A DNA stretch of 64,000 nucleotides from Mrakia gelida (Eukaryota > Basidiomycota > Tremellomycetes > Cystofilobasidiales > Mrakiaceae), in assembly GCA_024345305.1 (NCBI GenBank), contig BRON01000014.1:124001-188000 (forward strand), read 5' to 3'. Positions 11,000-24,017 of this stretch are shown one piece after another. The notes beneath the pieces were generated by a model. The model was not told the DNA's origin and did not search any database. It saw only the letters and a program-made list of their open reading frames with translations. Both the position numbers and the translations under genes were made by a program. Each line of letters opens with the position of its first letter. The first letter of the stretch is position 1.

Positions 11000-13900
11000 T
11001 CAAACGTCCAACTCTCGCTTCTCCGACCTCTGTTCGGGGTGAGGAACCGAGGTGTTCCTGGCGTACTCGTCGGCCTCGTCCTGCTCGGCAGTTCGGATAC
11101 TGAGATCTCCAACCACTGGAGAAAAAGAAGAATGGGAGAGGGGCGAGGGTCAGCACCGAGATGAGACGCGAGTGAAAGAACGGAAGGCAGGAGGGAACGT
11201 ACTCCATCGGTTGACGAGGGTAGCGGCTCCTCCGACAAGGACGAAGGCGGTAGTGCAGCAGAATCCTTGGATGAACTTGGGTCCGGTCTTGGCGGGCCTG
11301 AGGGAGGAGGAGGAAGAAGAACAACGCGTCGAGGTCAGCTTCGATCGCGGGTCGAGGACGAGAGAAGAGGTCAAGATAACGAACCAGATGTAAGATCCGT
11401 AGACACTGGCACTGTGGGAGATAAGCGAAGATACGGGAGGTCAGTCCAGCGAGACCGCGAGACGCGAGAAGCGAAGGATGAACGAACAGGTTTCCGAGTC
11501 CGCTGTGAGAGGAAAGGAAGCCGAGGTCAGTCGAGGGCAGGCGGAAAGGGCGATAGCAGAAGGGAATATACGTACTTGATGGTCGCGATCGAAACAGCTC
11601 GCTGCTCACGGTTATCCTGTAGGGGAAAATAAAAAGGAAGTCAGCGAAAGAAGGCGAAGTCGACGGGAGAAGAGAAGAGGCAGGCGACGCACGAAGTTCT
11701 GGAGAGCGTAAGAGAGGAAGAGAGGGACGGCCGACCAGATTCCAGCTCCTCCAAAGACGATGAAGGCTGTCGAGGGAAAGGATATAAGAAGTCAGTGAGA
11801 GGGATACGAGGGAAGGGAAGCCTAAGAGGGACTGACTGTATCGAACGGCCTCGGTTTGGACGAAGGCGGTAACGAGGAAGGAGATGGCAGAGACGACGGC
11901 GCAGGCAGCGATGTGGTAGGGCTTCTCGTTGAACCTGTCCGATGAGAATCCTACACACACACAGACCACCAAGCAGGCAACATAGATAGGACTGTATGAG
12001 AAGGGGAAAAGGTGATGGGTCAGTAAGAGGGAAGGAAGTCGACGCGTCGGGTCGAGCGGGAAGGGAAGTGCCTGAGTGCAGAAACCGACTCACGCAGTCA
12101 TCAGGTTAGCCTGAGTTCCTCGGTATCCGAGAGTGACCATGAGAGTGGGGCTGGAGGGCGAAGAGGAAGGAGGAGGTGGGGAATCAGCGAAAGCCAAGGA
12201 AAACCAGTCGATCACGACGCGTCCCTTCTTTGCTTCGCTGCACTCACAAGAAGTAGGAGATGGTTCCGCTGAAGGTCGAGAAGGAGATAAGACGAAGTCA
12301 GAGATAGTCATTTGACTCGAAGATGGAGAAAACTGCTCACGCAGAGGTCAATCCCATGTCTGAAGAGAACGAGAGGAGGCTCGGTCAGTGTCGTCGTTCG
12401 AGATCGAGCTGAAAGGGAGCGAGAATCGAACTCACAACCAGCAGTCAAGACCCAGGTCTTCTTGTCCTTCATGGCGGCAATGAAAGCCTCCTTGTGGCTG
12501 AGAGTAGGCTGCGAGGAGGCGGCGGTGATGAGTCGAAGCTGAGCGAGAGCTCGCTCTTCGTCGGTGAGTCCGTTGGTGGAGTGAGGGAAATCGGGGAGGA
12601 CGAAGACGGCAAGAACGGCGAGGGCGACGGTAGCGAGACCCTCAACGACGAACTGGGAGGGAGAAGAGACATTCGAAAAGTCAGCTCGAGTCGCGGCAAA
12701 GTCGAGAGCTCGGAATTGAAACTGAAACTCACGAGCCACTTCCAACCTCGAACACCTCCGACCATGTCCATGTTTCCAGTGATGGCTCCGGCGAGAAGAC
12801 CTCCGAAGGCTCCAGACATGAGAGAAGCGGTGCTGAAAGAGTGGAAGGAAGAGAAGACGGTCAGAACGAGGAGTGGAGACGAGCGAGACGTAGACGACGC
12901 GACTCACTAGAAGATGGCGAGTCGCTTGGCCTGAGAGTGGGCGAGGAAAGAACGCGGGTCAGAAACAGCTTCCTCGAGAGGGAGCGGATTGCGCAAGAGG
13001 AATACTCACGAGCTCGAAAGGCTTGTACCAGCAGGACATGAGGAACCTGGAGAAAGAAGGAGGGCGAGCGAGGTCAGCTCAGTCCGGCGCGCTCGACGAG
13101 CTCAACAGTTCTCGCTGGACTCACATCACTCCAGGGAAGAAACCGGCTGGATAAGAGAAGGCGAGCGGGAGTCAGCACGAGCGGTCGAAGCTCAGAGAGG
13201 AAGAAGAGAAGCGAACCTTCGATGAAACCTGAGGAATCGTCGAAGAGGGCGGTCGTCAGTATTCGAGCGAAGACGCGTCAAGAGAGAATCAAGAGGCTGA
13301 GTACTCACCGAGGAAGAACCTGAGAGCGATAAGACCGCCAGTAGAGTTGACTCCGACGGCAGCGATGGTGAGAGCTCCCCAAGTGAACCTGGCGACGAGA
13401 ACGACGACGCGATAAGCGAAAGTCAGCTCGACCGTCGACCTCGAACGTACCACCGACAAGTTCGAAAGAGCAAGGTACTCACATGATGGCAGGAAGGAAG
13501 TAGGAAGGCTTGGATCGAGAGAGAAGCATGTTGGAGGGAATCTCGTTGAGGACTGAAGGAGAGAGCGGGAACCAAACGAAGGTCAGCTCGGTGTTTTCTC
13601 GTCGAGGTCGAGAATCAAGAGGACTCACGGTATCCGACGAAGAAGATAGAAAGAGCAGTAGAATAGTCGGTGGAGGACATGCTAAGATCGGTAGCCATTC
13701 CAGCGATCTGAAGCGGGAAGGAGGGCAAGCGAGCATAGGAAAGGAGCGAGGTCAGCGAAATGAACGAGCATGACCGGAAGAGGTCGAGTGGAGAAACTCA
13801 CCCTAGCGTTTCCGATGTTGGTTCGGTCGATGTAGTTCAAGACTGATAGAGTGAGAGAGAAGAGAGCGGAAGGTAGAGGAAAAGGTGGAAGGGTGAAGAG

Positions 13901-14245
13901 AGAAGAGAGGGAAGAAGAGAGGGCAAGCGTCGGGTCAGAACTCTGTCCTAGGTCATCCGACGACGCTGCTCTTCCCCCCTCCCCCTCCTTCTGCTACTCA
14001 CTGTACATCACCCAAAGCATGGGAAGCATTCGAATGTCGATCTAGGATACCGAGAAGACAAGCGAGAAGGAGAGTCAGCTCGATGAAGTCGCGTCCCTCG
14101 ACGAACTCGCTCGCTTCCCTCGACTCACCTTTCGAATCAACTTCTTCTCCTCTGGCGAGTCGGGAACGTATCCTCGGTCGTAGAAAGCATTCTCAACGTG
14201 AAGCTGTTCGTTCTTGGTGTCTTCGTTGAAGGAAGCTGGAGCCAT
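11000..14245 (-). CDS. MFS anion:cation symporter, allantoate permease (Dal5) type
   Basis: Proton-coupled plasma-membrane transporter of the fungal ACS family, whose members take up organic anions such as allantoate, nicotinate, pantothenate or biotin. The substrate cannot be read from sequence. More than fifteen small exons. The start ATG at 14245 gives MAPASFNEDTKNEQL, and exon 1 ends at 14129. Diagnostic stretches: MLPMLWVMY followed by LNYIDRTNIGNAR (the ACS signature in helix 1), SIFFVGYLLNEIPSNMLL, WGALTIAAVGV, LGFIEAGFFPGVMFLMSCWY, VEGLATVALAVLAVFVLPDFP, KKTWVLTAGC, GTQANLMTAPIYV, GFSSDRFNEKPYHI, SIATINGLGN and GSYIWP. The C-terminal tail ends EKRELDV. About 500 residues, twelve helices expected, complete. 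A decayed inverted copy of its central exons lies at 3.8-4.4 kb. Introns near 12042, 12217 and 13271 carry GACGCGTC. Confidence 0.92.
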
Positions 14246-16646
14246 GTTGTTGTTGAGGGAAGATAAGGGAAGGAAGGGAGTTGAAGCTCAAGGAGGGGCA
14301 CGGTGGGGGGTTGGGGGGAAGGTGGGAGGTGGAGAGAAACTCGTTGCTTGCCTTCCTTCCTGGTTTTGCCCTCCCAGCCCCCGATATTATCGAATCCACT
14401 CGGCTGATCGGAGCGAGAGCCTGGCTCGAGATCCATGGTTCGGTGGAATGAGAGGAAGATTTATAGGCCGCGCGCGCGCCTTGGCGAAGGGAGGTTGAGG
14501 ATCCGAGTTTGAGTTTTGCCTCCTTTCCTTCTTCGGGGAGTTTCTTCTGTCCGCCGGGAAAGGGAAGACAGATGTAGATCAGCTCGTGCTTGGATCGGGC
14601 GAGACGGGAGAAAAAGCTGGTGAAGTGGGAAGGGAGGGAGGAAGACGAGAAGCGAGAAGAGCGACGCGCTCTTCAATGAAATCGGCTGAACTCACCCTGA
14701 AAGCAGAATTATCCACGAGACTTGAGGAATCCCAGATCCTAAGTCGGGTCCCTATCATCGCTCCTCCTATCGATCAGAACAGCCCAGCCCTTGGAGGAAG
14801 AGTTTGAAAGGCCCAGAAAGGGAGCCTTGGTATCGGGCGTGAAACTCAGCCCGCCTTGGAGAGATCGCGAGAGCTTGTCGTTTCGTAGAGTTGGGTAGTT
14901 TGGCAGGAAGAATGATCTTCCGATCTCGGTTCTGTAAGAGAGCGAGGAGGAAGGGGTTCAGGAAGCGTAGACCGTAGCGACGAAGCAGGGCGAAGCCAAG
15001 GGTCGAAAGCGCCAACATCGTCGACGCGTCGTCTTGGACCGAGACGGCTGCACTTGAGTCGACGAGAAAGCTTCGGTTGGGCTCGTAAGCGCTGGAGACG
15101 TCTTCGACAACGTTGCCTGGAAGGCGAGAAGCGAGAGAGCACCGAGGAAGGGGAGGAAGCGAGCGAGCACGAACTTCTTGATGCGAAGTGTGCGAGGTCA
15201 GGCGACGGGAGTTGAAGGGAGAGTTGAAGATCGTGCTGAAGTCGGGAGTCAGAGATGCATGGGCCGCGATAACGAAGATCCGAAGTTGGGGGTACGAGTC
15301 GAAGCGCGCTGAAGGATCAGACGAAGGACCGACGAGGGAGAGGCGACGCGACGAGAGCAAGTCAGGACCGCGAAAGATGATTTGGTTCTGCAAGAAAGAA
15401 GGGAGAGGCACAAAGAATATCAGTATATTGATCACGCGCATAGACGAAAGGCGAGAAGATATCGAAAGGACGAAAGCGAGACGAACCTGCGAGGTCGAGC
15501 TGTCGTTCAAGAGCCACGGGGAACCCCCTTCTCGCTCATTTGATCCGAGCCATCCAGCTCCAAGCACCTCGTAGGGGCGAGAGAAGTAGATGAGTCGGAA
15601 GGCTGTAGTGCGGCGGTCCGAGGGAAGAAGAGAGGTCGAGAGAGGGCGGAGACGAGGGAGGCGAGCTCGAGCTCGAGGGATTCTGAACAACGAAAGATGC
15701 ATCCGAAGAGCGAACTCTGAGATAAGAATTGGATGCAAGGATAGTCAGATCCAGAAGAAAAGGAGTTCATTCCTGATCCTTAAGCTGAGGTAAAGGGTCC
15801 AAGGGAGAAGAGGTCGGCGAAGGGGAGGGAAGGAAGGACGCACCGAGCTCACCACTCGATCTCCCTTGATCGAGGAGTCAGATCTGCAGCTTAGCTCTTG
15901 AAGAGGGTCACCGGCATGGACAAGAGGGCACATGGTCGCTCGAAGCGACTAGGAGGGGCCCAGAGCTGCCGATGAAGGGTTGCGATGGATCTGAAGGAAC
16001 GAGGAGGAAGGCCAGGAGCAGGCCTGTTCGAGAGAACAGACGGCTGTTAGATGGGAGCTACGATGGGTAGATGATAGAATATGGGCGGAGGGAGAGCTCA
16101 CCAAGGGTCCAGGAGGTTCTGAACTCGAGAAAATCTTCCTCCGTTCCTTGATGACCGTCGGGAGGAGCGTCGAAGTTCTTGGCCTCAATTTGGTGAGCTT
16201 CGCTCTTCCTTCCTTCCCTTTCCGCTGCCATCCATCACGACGTCCTTCTCGAACTTCTCTCAAATCTTCACTCTCATGTCGGCTATCACCTCCCTCTCCT
16301 CCTTTCGACCAATCCCTACCTTCCCTCTGGAGATCAAGCACGAAATCCTCATGTTAAGGACTCTCACGCTCGCTCGCCTCCTTCCCTTATCGCTTTTTCC
16401 TTGCAGCGGTCGCCCTCAGGTCGCGCTCTCGTTCAGACATACACGAGCTGACTTTCATGACTCTGTCGTCATCTATTCTTAGCTCTCCCAGACTTTCAGC
16501 TGCTCGACAGAGCGCCTTCGAGCTCAAACTTCCACGTCGCCTGAACCCACGCGGACCCTCTTGCCATCTCCCTCGCTCAGTTCCTCTTCTTTGCTCGCCA
16601 ACATCCACGATTCCCCACCTCTCCATCTCAAGTGTCTCCGTCAGAG
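14246..16646. other. 2.4-kb region without a secure gene
   Basis: No family motif is visible. On the minus strand several splice-like junctions exist: a donor near 15848 with acceptor near 15722 preceded by a CTGAC branch site, a donor near 15487 with an acceptor near 15387, and one near 14693 with an acceptor near 14535. A 323-codon frame (15738-14767) contains both the segment before and after the second intron. No start-to-stop model stays in frame through all three, so this may be a noncoding spliced transcript, a young gene or a decayed one. A pyrimidine-rich ABC-transporter leader with an intron-like stretch (about 16190-16405) fills the right end. GACGCGTC occurs near 15023. Confidence 0.3.
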
Positions 16647-19600
16647 ATGCCATACTTGTTCGATCAAGCTCAGTCCGCGAGCGAGCAGCTCTCGCCCACG
16701 AATCCATCGAGGTGAGCTCGTTCCGTCTTCCAGCCCATCCATCTCGAACGAAGCTCATTCTTTCCATCTCTTTTTCGTGCAACAGCTCCTCCTCGCAACC
16801 AGGATTTGACTCTGAGATCATCTTCCCGATCCTCTGCGTCGCTTCCCTCGCCGTCTTCGCCCTCCAATCCCTCTTCCTTCTCTTTCTCAACTCCCGAGCT
16901 TGCAAGAGTCCTCCCCGACCAGCTCTCGAACCCTCCAAGCACGGTCTCGTTCTTCGAAACGGAGGACGTCCGACTCTCGGCTGGGGTATGGCCCGTCTGG
17001 TCGGATTGTTGAGCCTGGTGGGAGTTCACATATGGGTCATCTCAGAAGAAGGAGGAGGAGGAAACGTGGACTGGCCGGAGCTGACCGGTTTGGTGAGTCG
17101 TCTTCCTTCGCTCTTGTCTTCCTGGTTGCTGAAAAGACCTCAGTCGGTAGAGCACACCCTGATACCCCTCTCTGCTATTCGGTTTCGCTCCTCCAGATCT
17201 ACCTCGCGTCCATGTCGCTCCTATCCGTCATTTTCCCTCCCTCGTCAACCTCAGCCCTCTCTCGCTCCCTTCGACCCACCCTGGTCCTGCTCCTCTTCTT
17301 GCTCCTCTTTGTCCACGTCTCTCGGATCGCGCCGCCTCTCATCTTCTTCAACACACCCGGCACTGATCCCTGGACTCATCCCCAACTCGTCAAGCTCGCC
17401 GTTCGTTCCCTCCTATTTCTCCCCTCTTCCTCGACGCCGCTGGCCGCTGACCTTTTTCCGCCTGACTGGAGCCAGATCCTCTCCGTCACTGCTGTACTTC
17501 CACCACTCCTGATCCCAACAGCCTACGTCCCAGTATCGCCAGAAGACGTCCCAACACGGGAGGAAACCTCCTCCCTTCTCTCGTTCCTCTTCTTCACCCA
17601 CCTCGACGCGCTCGTTCTGAGAGCTTGGAGGAAGCCTACTTCGCTCGACTTAGACGATTTACCGGAGCTGAGGAGTAGAGAGGAGGCTGCGTATCGTGTG
17701 TCGTCTTTCTTCGGCTTCCAATTTCCGTCGAACGAGACGACGCGTCAGTGATCCAAGCTGACCTTCGTCTCTGTTCGCGACCTTTCTCGTAGTCCGAACC
17801 AGCTACCTTCACATCCTAGACCCTTCATCTACCACGTCATCGCCCACTCTCTTCAGAGGAATGCTCAAGATCTTTTGGAAGGAAGCCCTCCTCTCTCAAC
17901 TGTTCTGTCTCGCCAACGTAAGTCGCGTTTTTTCTTCTCTTGCATACGTTTTCATCGATTTCTTGTCCCCGCATCTGACGTCGCCCTTCCTCTCTTACCC
18001 TTCCACCCAGGCCATCTTTCTCTTCGGAGACGTCCTAGGAACCAACCACCTACTTCTCTACTTCCAGTCCCCGAACGAAGCCGTCGTCCGACCTTGGGTT
18101 TGGGCAGCTCTGATCGGAGGAGGACCGTTCTTGGGGAACACTTGCTTCAACCTCTTCATGACCGTCAGCTTGAGGTTCGCTCGTCAGGTCGAGAGCTTGC
18201 TGCTGAGCCTGTTGTTTGAGCACTGTGAGTCTTAATGGCACTCGAGGGATGGAACCCCGAGAGTCGACGGCTCGAGGGAGAGGACGCGACGAGCTGCTGA
18301 TCACCGTTACTTTGTCCTCGGCAGCGCTTCGACTTCGGGTGAACGAGACTCCAACGGAAGCTGAAGGAAGCAAGAAGGAAGGGAACACGGTGGGAAAGAT
18401 CAACTCGCTCGTCGTGGGTCCTCTCAACTTTCTTTCTCTCCAAGTCCCTTTCTGCAAGCTCTGACCTCGCGTCGTCTTCTTTCCAATCCAGTCCAGCGAT
18501 ATCGCTTCGATCGCGTCGATTAGGTTTGCCATCTACTACTACACAGAGTGTTTGGTGAACTTTAGTGAGTGCAGATCCAGGAAGAGCGGAGTGTGATGCA
18601 CACAGATCGAGCTGACTCTCGACCTTCTTCCGTTCCCCCATCTTCAGTCGTCTCCGGTTTCCTCCTCTGGAGACTCCTCGGCTGGACGTCTCTTGTGGCT
18701 ATGGGGCTGGCTTGTGAGTAGTCGTCGAAGGGCCTTCGTTCTCTGCGTCGAGTCGCGACTGACCTCCCCTCGTTTTCTCGATTGGGCAGTCCTCGCTCTC
18801 CCGCTCACGAACAAGGTCGTCGACTATCAGACCGAGCTTCAGCGAACGTTCAAGTCTCTCACGGACGTCCGTATCCAGAAGGTGAGCGAAGCCATTTCAG
18901 GGCTACGGATCACCAAAGCACTCGGTCTCCAGGCGAAGGTGAAGAAGGAAATCGAGACGACGAGAACGAACGAGCTTGAGTCAGTCCGTGATCTTTTGTC
19001 TCTCTACGTGTTTCATCTAGCTGACTTCCTTCAATTCATCCTATGATACACACCAGGGTCAATCGTCAATCGAAGTGCATCTCTCTCCTCGGTCGGCTGG
19101 TCACATCCATTCTTCCCAACCTCGTCACCCTCGCAACTCTCGCGTTCTTCACTACATTCCAAGGAGGAACCCTCGACGCCGCTACCATCTTCACCTCCAT
19201 CAATCTTCTTCAGAGGTTTTCGACTTCCGTTGCTAGCGTTTTCTCCCTTCAGGAGTTCATCATCGGGCCCTGTTCGTCCATCGTCCCTCGCCTCCCCTTC
19301 GTTCGTCGACGCTGACATTTGTCCTTTCTTTTATGTAGCCACTGCGTTAGAGCGTATCGACTCCTTCCTTCGAGAGACTCCTCTCGTCGATTGCTATCTC
19401 CCTGGAGAGGTCGTTCCTGTTGAGGAGAGTTGGATAGGGTTTCGGAAGGCTTCGTTCAGTTGGGAGAACGATCTGCCGGAGGACTCGACGCGTCACAACT
19501 TCAGACTCGAGGTCGACGATCTCACGTTCGAGAAGGGAAAGATAGTGAGTAAATCTCAATATTCGACGAGCAATCTTTGCCTCGCTAACTCTCTTTCCTC

Positions 19601-22600
19601 TCCCGTCAGACCGTCGTCACTGGACCTGTGAGTCTGATCTCGCTTGTCCTCTCTCCCTTCCCTCTAGCTCGCTGACCCTTCACTTCTCTCCTTTCAGACT
19701 GGATCAGGAAAGACAAGTCTACTCATGGCTCTTCTTGGCGAGATGCACTTTGAGAAGAACGTGAGCATGAGCTTCGACGCGTCTTCTCCTCCTTCGTTTG
19801 AGATCTGACCTTTTCCTCCCCCCACCCTCTCACAGGCCGGCTCGATCTGCAGTCTCCCTCGATCAGAAGGAGTCAGCTACGTTCACCAACAATCCTTCGT
19901 CCAAAACCTCACCATCAGAGCCAACATCGTCTTCGGATCACCCTTCGACCGAGAGCGATACAAGAAGGTCGTCTCCGCTTGTGGGCTCGAGGCAGATTTC
20001 GCTCCCTTCGCTTTTGGAGATCTTACTGAGGTCGGAGGTATGTTTTTTTCGACCTCTCCCTCTTCCCTGAAGGTCGAGAATTGACTCCCCTTGACTCCCC
20101 TTTGCTTCAACCTTCACAGAGAAGGGCATCACGCTCTCAGGAGGTTCGTTCTCGTCAAATCTTTCGACGCGAGCTCAAACTGATCCTCGTCCTTCGTTCT
20201 TCTCCTTTCAGGACAGCGAAGTCGAATCTCCCTCGCTCGAGCCATCTACTCCTCGGCCAGTACAGTCCTCATCGACGACTGCTTCAGCTCCCTCGATGTT
20301 CAGACCTCGAAGTGGATCGTCGACAAGTGCTTCAAGAGCTCTCTCGTCAAAGGTCGAACGGTCATCCTTGTCGTGCGTTCTCGTCTCTCCTTTTGTCTCT
20401 TCGATACCGCTGGCTGACTTCTCCTCTCCCCTCCAGACCCATCACCTCAGTCTCGTCGCTTCCATTTTCCTTGTCGCTATCGAGAATGGACGCGTCGTCG
20501 CTTCAGGGCCGGTCGAAAAGGTCCTCGCTGCAGCTCCGGATCTCATCACTCTCGACGAGAAGGAACTCATACAGGAGGAGGTCCTCAAACCGCTCGATGT
20601 CGTCGACAAGCCTCTTCTGGCCGAAGGAAAGCTCGCCGTCGACGAAGACAAGATCGAAGGAAAGGTCAGCTTCTCGATCATGAAGAGCCTCGTCGCTTCC
20701 TTCGGAGGGCCAGGCTTCTGGATCTCGTTCTTCCTCCTTCATATCTCCTTCAATCTCGGATCGATCGTTCGGTCGTGGTTGTTCAGCGTCTGGTCGAGGA
20801 GCTACAGCGAAGGAGACAAGACGGACCTCAATGTCGCTTTGTGAGTTTCGATTCGTTCCGTTTCTTTCATCAATCAATCTGACCATCACCTCCCAATTCG
20901 TCAGCTACCTCGGGGTACTCTCATCAATCATGCTTCTCACGATTTTGATCAACGCTTCCTCCTCGTTTCTCTGGGCATCAGGTTCGTCGCGTGTCATTCT
21001 CCCTTCCCTCCCGCTCGACTCAGCTCACGCCCGTTTCTTCACAGGTACTTTCCGCTCTGGGACGCTCATTCACCAGCGATTGCTCGACTCCGTCATCACC
21101 TGCACCCTCCGCTTCTTGGACGTGACTCCTCAAGTTCGTGCCCTCGATCTCTCTGTCGTCACATCAGCTTCGACTGACTCTCTTCCTCTCCTCACAGGGT
21201 CGACTCCTCTCTCGTTTCACCAAGGATATCCGCGCGGTCGACACTTCTCTTAGCCGTGGAACGGAGGAAGTTTTGAGCGAGCCCATAGGTATTCTTGTTC
21301 AAGTGAGTATTGCTGTTCTCAAGATCGAAGGTCGAGAGTGTCGACTGATCGCCCCCTCTCGTCTTCGACAGCTCGGCACAATCATCGCACTCGTCCCTCT
21401 CTTTTCGATAACCTCCATCGTCGTCGCATTCTTCGGATCCATAGTCGCTCAGCTCTACCTCAACGCTCAAAGATCGGTCAAGAGGGAACAGTCGAATCGA
21501 CAAACTCCAGTCTTCGTTCATTGTGAGCTCAAACGCTCTCGGCTTCAACAGCTCTCGCTCTTTCTCACTTCTTACCCCTCTTCTGCAGTCTCAGAAGTAA
21601 CTTCGGGACTCACTTCAATCCGAGCGTTTGGAGCCCAGCAACTATTCCGAGCCGAAGGAACCATTCGAGTGAACAACTTCGTCCGAGCCACCGCGTCGCA
21701 GGGATCTCTCGTTCGTTCTCTTCTCCCCTCGTTCTGCTTGCTCAAGCAAGCGCTGACCTTTCGACCTCCTTTCCAATAGAACCGATGGTCTTCAGCTCGA
21801 TTCGATCTGCTTGAGGCCGCCTTCTCCTCGGGCCTTGCAGCCTATCTGCTTTGGGACGACAGTCGAGACGCGTCGAGGGTTGGGTTGATTCTCTCAGTCT
21901 CGCTTGGGTTCGCGACGATGATCATCTACGCGATCCGATCCTATAACGACTGGGAGGTGAGGCCTCTACATTTCCCATCTCTGAAATGGACCCGAAGCTG
22001 ACTTCTGGTCCGTCCTTATGGCAGGTTGACCTCGTCTCCTTCGAACGGATCCAATCTTACGTCGAGATCGAGCACGAACCCGCCGCCACTCCCTCTGGAA
22101 CTCCTCCGGCCTCTTGGCCGACCTCGGGAAGTCTCAAAGTCGAAGGTTTGACTGCTAGATACTCGAAAGGCGGTCCCAAGGTGCTCGAAGACGTCTCGTT
22201 CTCGCTCAAATCCGGTCAGAAGTGTGCCGTCGTTGGAAGGTGAGCTCGGCTGTCTTCTTTCCTCCCTCCTCGACTTGTTTTGACCTCTCGCGTCTCTATT
22301 TTTGCAGAACTGGCTCTGGGAAGTCCACGCTTGCCCTTTCTCTCCTCCGTCTCATCCCAACGGAGGGAGGAGTCGTTGTCGACGGTCTCGACACGAGCAA
22401 GCTTAATCTTCAAGCCATTCGATCCAACATCACTCTCGTGAGCTCATATATCTTCATCTAATCTACGGCCGGACTTGTTTATTTTACTGATTTTGTCGAT
22501 TGAGACCTTACCAGATCCCTCAAGATCCAACTCTCTTCTCGTTCGTCCTCGACTGACTTCCGCGAGGCGTTTCATTCGACTGACGCGTCTCACTCTTCCT

Positions 22601-23402
22601 TTTCTCCAGTGGAGACATCCGCAAGAACATCGACCCTGTCGCAACCACGGACGACGCTGCTCTTAACGACATTCTTCGATCCATCGGCCTCCTCAGGAAC
22701 GACGAGCCTGGTGGAGAGGGAGAGTCAACTTCAGGTTCAAAACCCACTCTGAGTTTAGACTCTCACGTCTCAGCTGGAGGGGTGAATCTCAGTCAAGGTG
22801 AGATGTTCCCTCCGCTACTCTCACAGCTTCACCTGCTGAATCTCTGTCTCGGTTGTTCAGGTACTCGCCAACTCGTTTCGTTCGCGAGAGGACTCGTTCG
22901 CCGTTCGAAGGTCAGTTCGACGCGACCCTCTTCCCTCTTTCCTCGAGCTCCTCTCCCTTAACTCCAGCACCAACTTCTTCACTTCTGTCTCTGGCTCTCA
23001 GATCTTCCTCTTCGACGAGTGTACAGCATCCATCGACTACGAGACGGACGCTCTGATCCAGCAGACTCTGCGAACGGAACTTCATGATTCCACCCTCGTG
23101 ACCATCGCTCATCGCCTGCTCAGCATCATCGACTACGACGTGATCTTGGTTCTCTCCGATGGGAAGGTGGTGAGTTCATTTGATCGCTTTCGTGTGGTCC
23201 TCCTCCACTTTCCTCTCGGGTTTCGACGCGTTGTTTCCAACACTGACCTCTCTTCCCTTTGTCCTTCGTTTCGCACCTGCAGGTTGAGTTTGACTCGCCC
23301 AGGACTCTTCTCGGAAATCCGAAGGGGCACTTCCGAGCTCTCGTTGACGCGAGCAGTGATAGGGAGACCCTGCTGTCCGTCGTCGAGTCGCTGAAGGAGT
23401 AG
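16647..23402 (+). CDS. ABCC (MRP/YCF1/YBT1-type) full-length ABC transporter
   Basis: ATP-driven exporter of the multidrug-resistance-associated family, expected in vacuolar or plasma membrane and handling organic anions, conjugates or drugs. More than twenty exons give about 1,300 residues. Order: an N-terminal TMD0-like hydrophobic region (EIIFPILCVASLAVFALQS onward), TMD1, NBD1 with Walker A GPTGSGKTSL, signature LSGGQRSRISLARA and Walker B VLIDDCFSSLD, linker, TMD2 (ISFFLLHISFNLGS... SRFTKDIRAVD), NBD2 with Walker A GRTGSGKSTL, Q-loop IPQDPTLFSGDIR, signature NLSQGTRQLVSFARGL, Walker B IFLFDECTASID and H-loop TIAHRL. NBD1 has Asp in place of the catalytic Glu, giving the one-degenerate-site asymmetry typical of ABCC proteins. 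The start ATG (MPYLFDQAQS) is the first in-frame ATG of its exon. The specific orthologue within ABCC is not decided. Confidence 0.93.
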
Positions 23403-24017
23403 AAGGGAGATGGTGGGAGAAGGACGAGGTGTTTACGATTTCGCTTAGAGAGTCTCGAAAGGTGCATCGAATCTGAACACCGTAAAAGATTAAATCGTAT
23501 CGAAGGAAACCAAAATCCAAACAAAGCATTCCAATCTCCTTCGTACACCAACCTCGTCGTTCGATCAATTCACTCGCCGACATGCACCCTCCTCCCTCCC
23601 TGGTCCGTCGCCTCAACCCTCAGCACCACTCCCTCACCTCATCACTCGCCCGATATAACGCTCGGTGTTGTCGATTCCAATCCCTCGTCGCGGCATCACG
23701 ACGCGTTCAACACTCTCGGCCGCCATCGTACTGAGCTTGGTAGCTTTGTTTCAGCGTATCGATGATTCACGTCTTGAGTTCTGGAGGCAAGAGGGCGAGA
23801 GAGAAGATCCTGCTATGAGGAAGCGACGCGTCGAGATCGCCGTCCGCTCGCTCACGGTGGCTGGCCTCCCTCGCCTCGACCCCTCGTTCGCTTGCGCTCG
23901 CACAAAACTCGAGTCCGACTCAGGCTCGACAGGTGCGCATGGATGATCCCATAGACCAAAAGCTGAACGAGCAACTAACAGCAGTACAAAAACCAGATCT
24001 CCTCCCTCTCGATCCCT
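23403..24017. other. Convergent intergenic region, possible small ORF
   Basis: Holds the 3' ends of the ABC transporter and the Cyc2-like gene. A 50-codon plus-strand frame from the ATG at 23582 (MHPPPSLVRRLN...) is Arg/Ser-rich without acidic residues, like a mitochondrial presequence, but it stops near 23733 and no continuing exon is convincing. GACGCGTC near 23826. No supported gene. Confidence 0.3.

Noticed and set aside
14137..14436. MDLEPGSRSDQPSG... as the N-terminus of the MFS permease
   Set aside because: This frame is out of phase with MAPASFNED, which leads directly into the conserved IRK exon junction.
23582..23733. Plus-strand 50-codon ORF with mitochondrial-presequence-like composition
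   Set aside because: No continuing exon with consistent phase and no family match, so not called as a gene.
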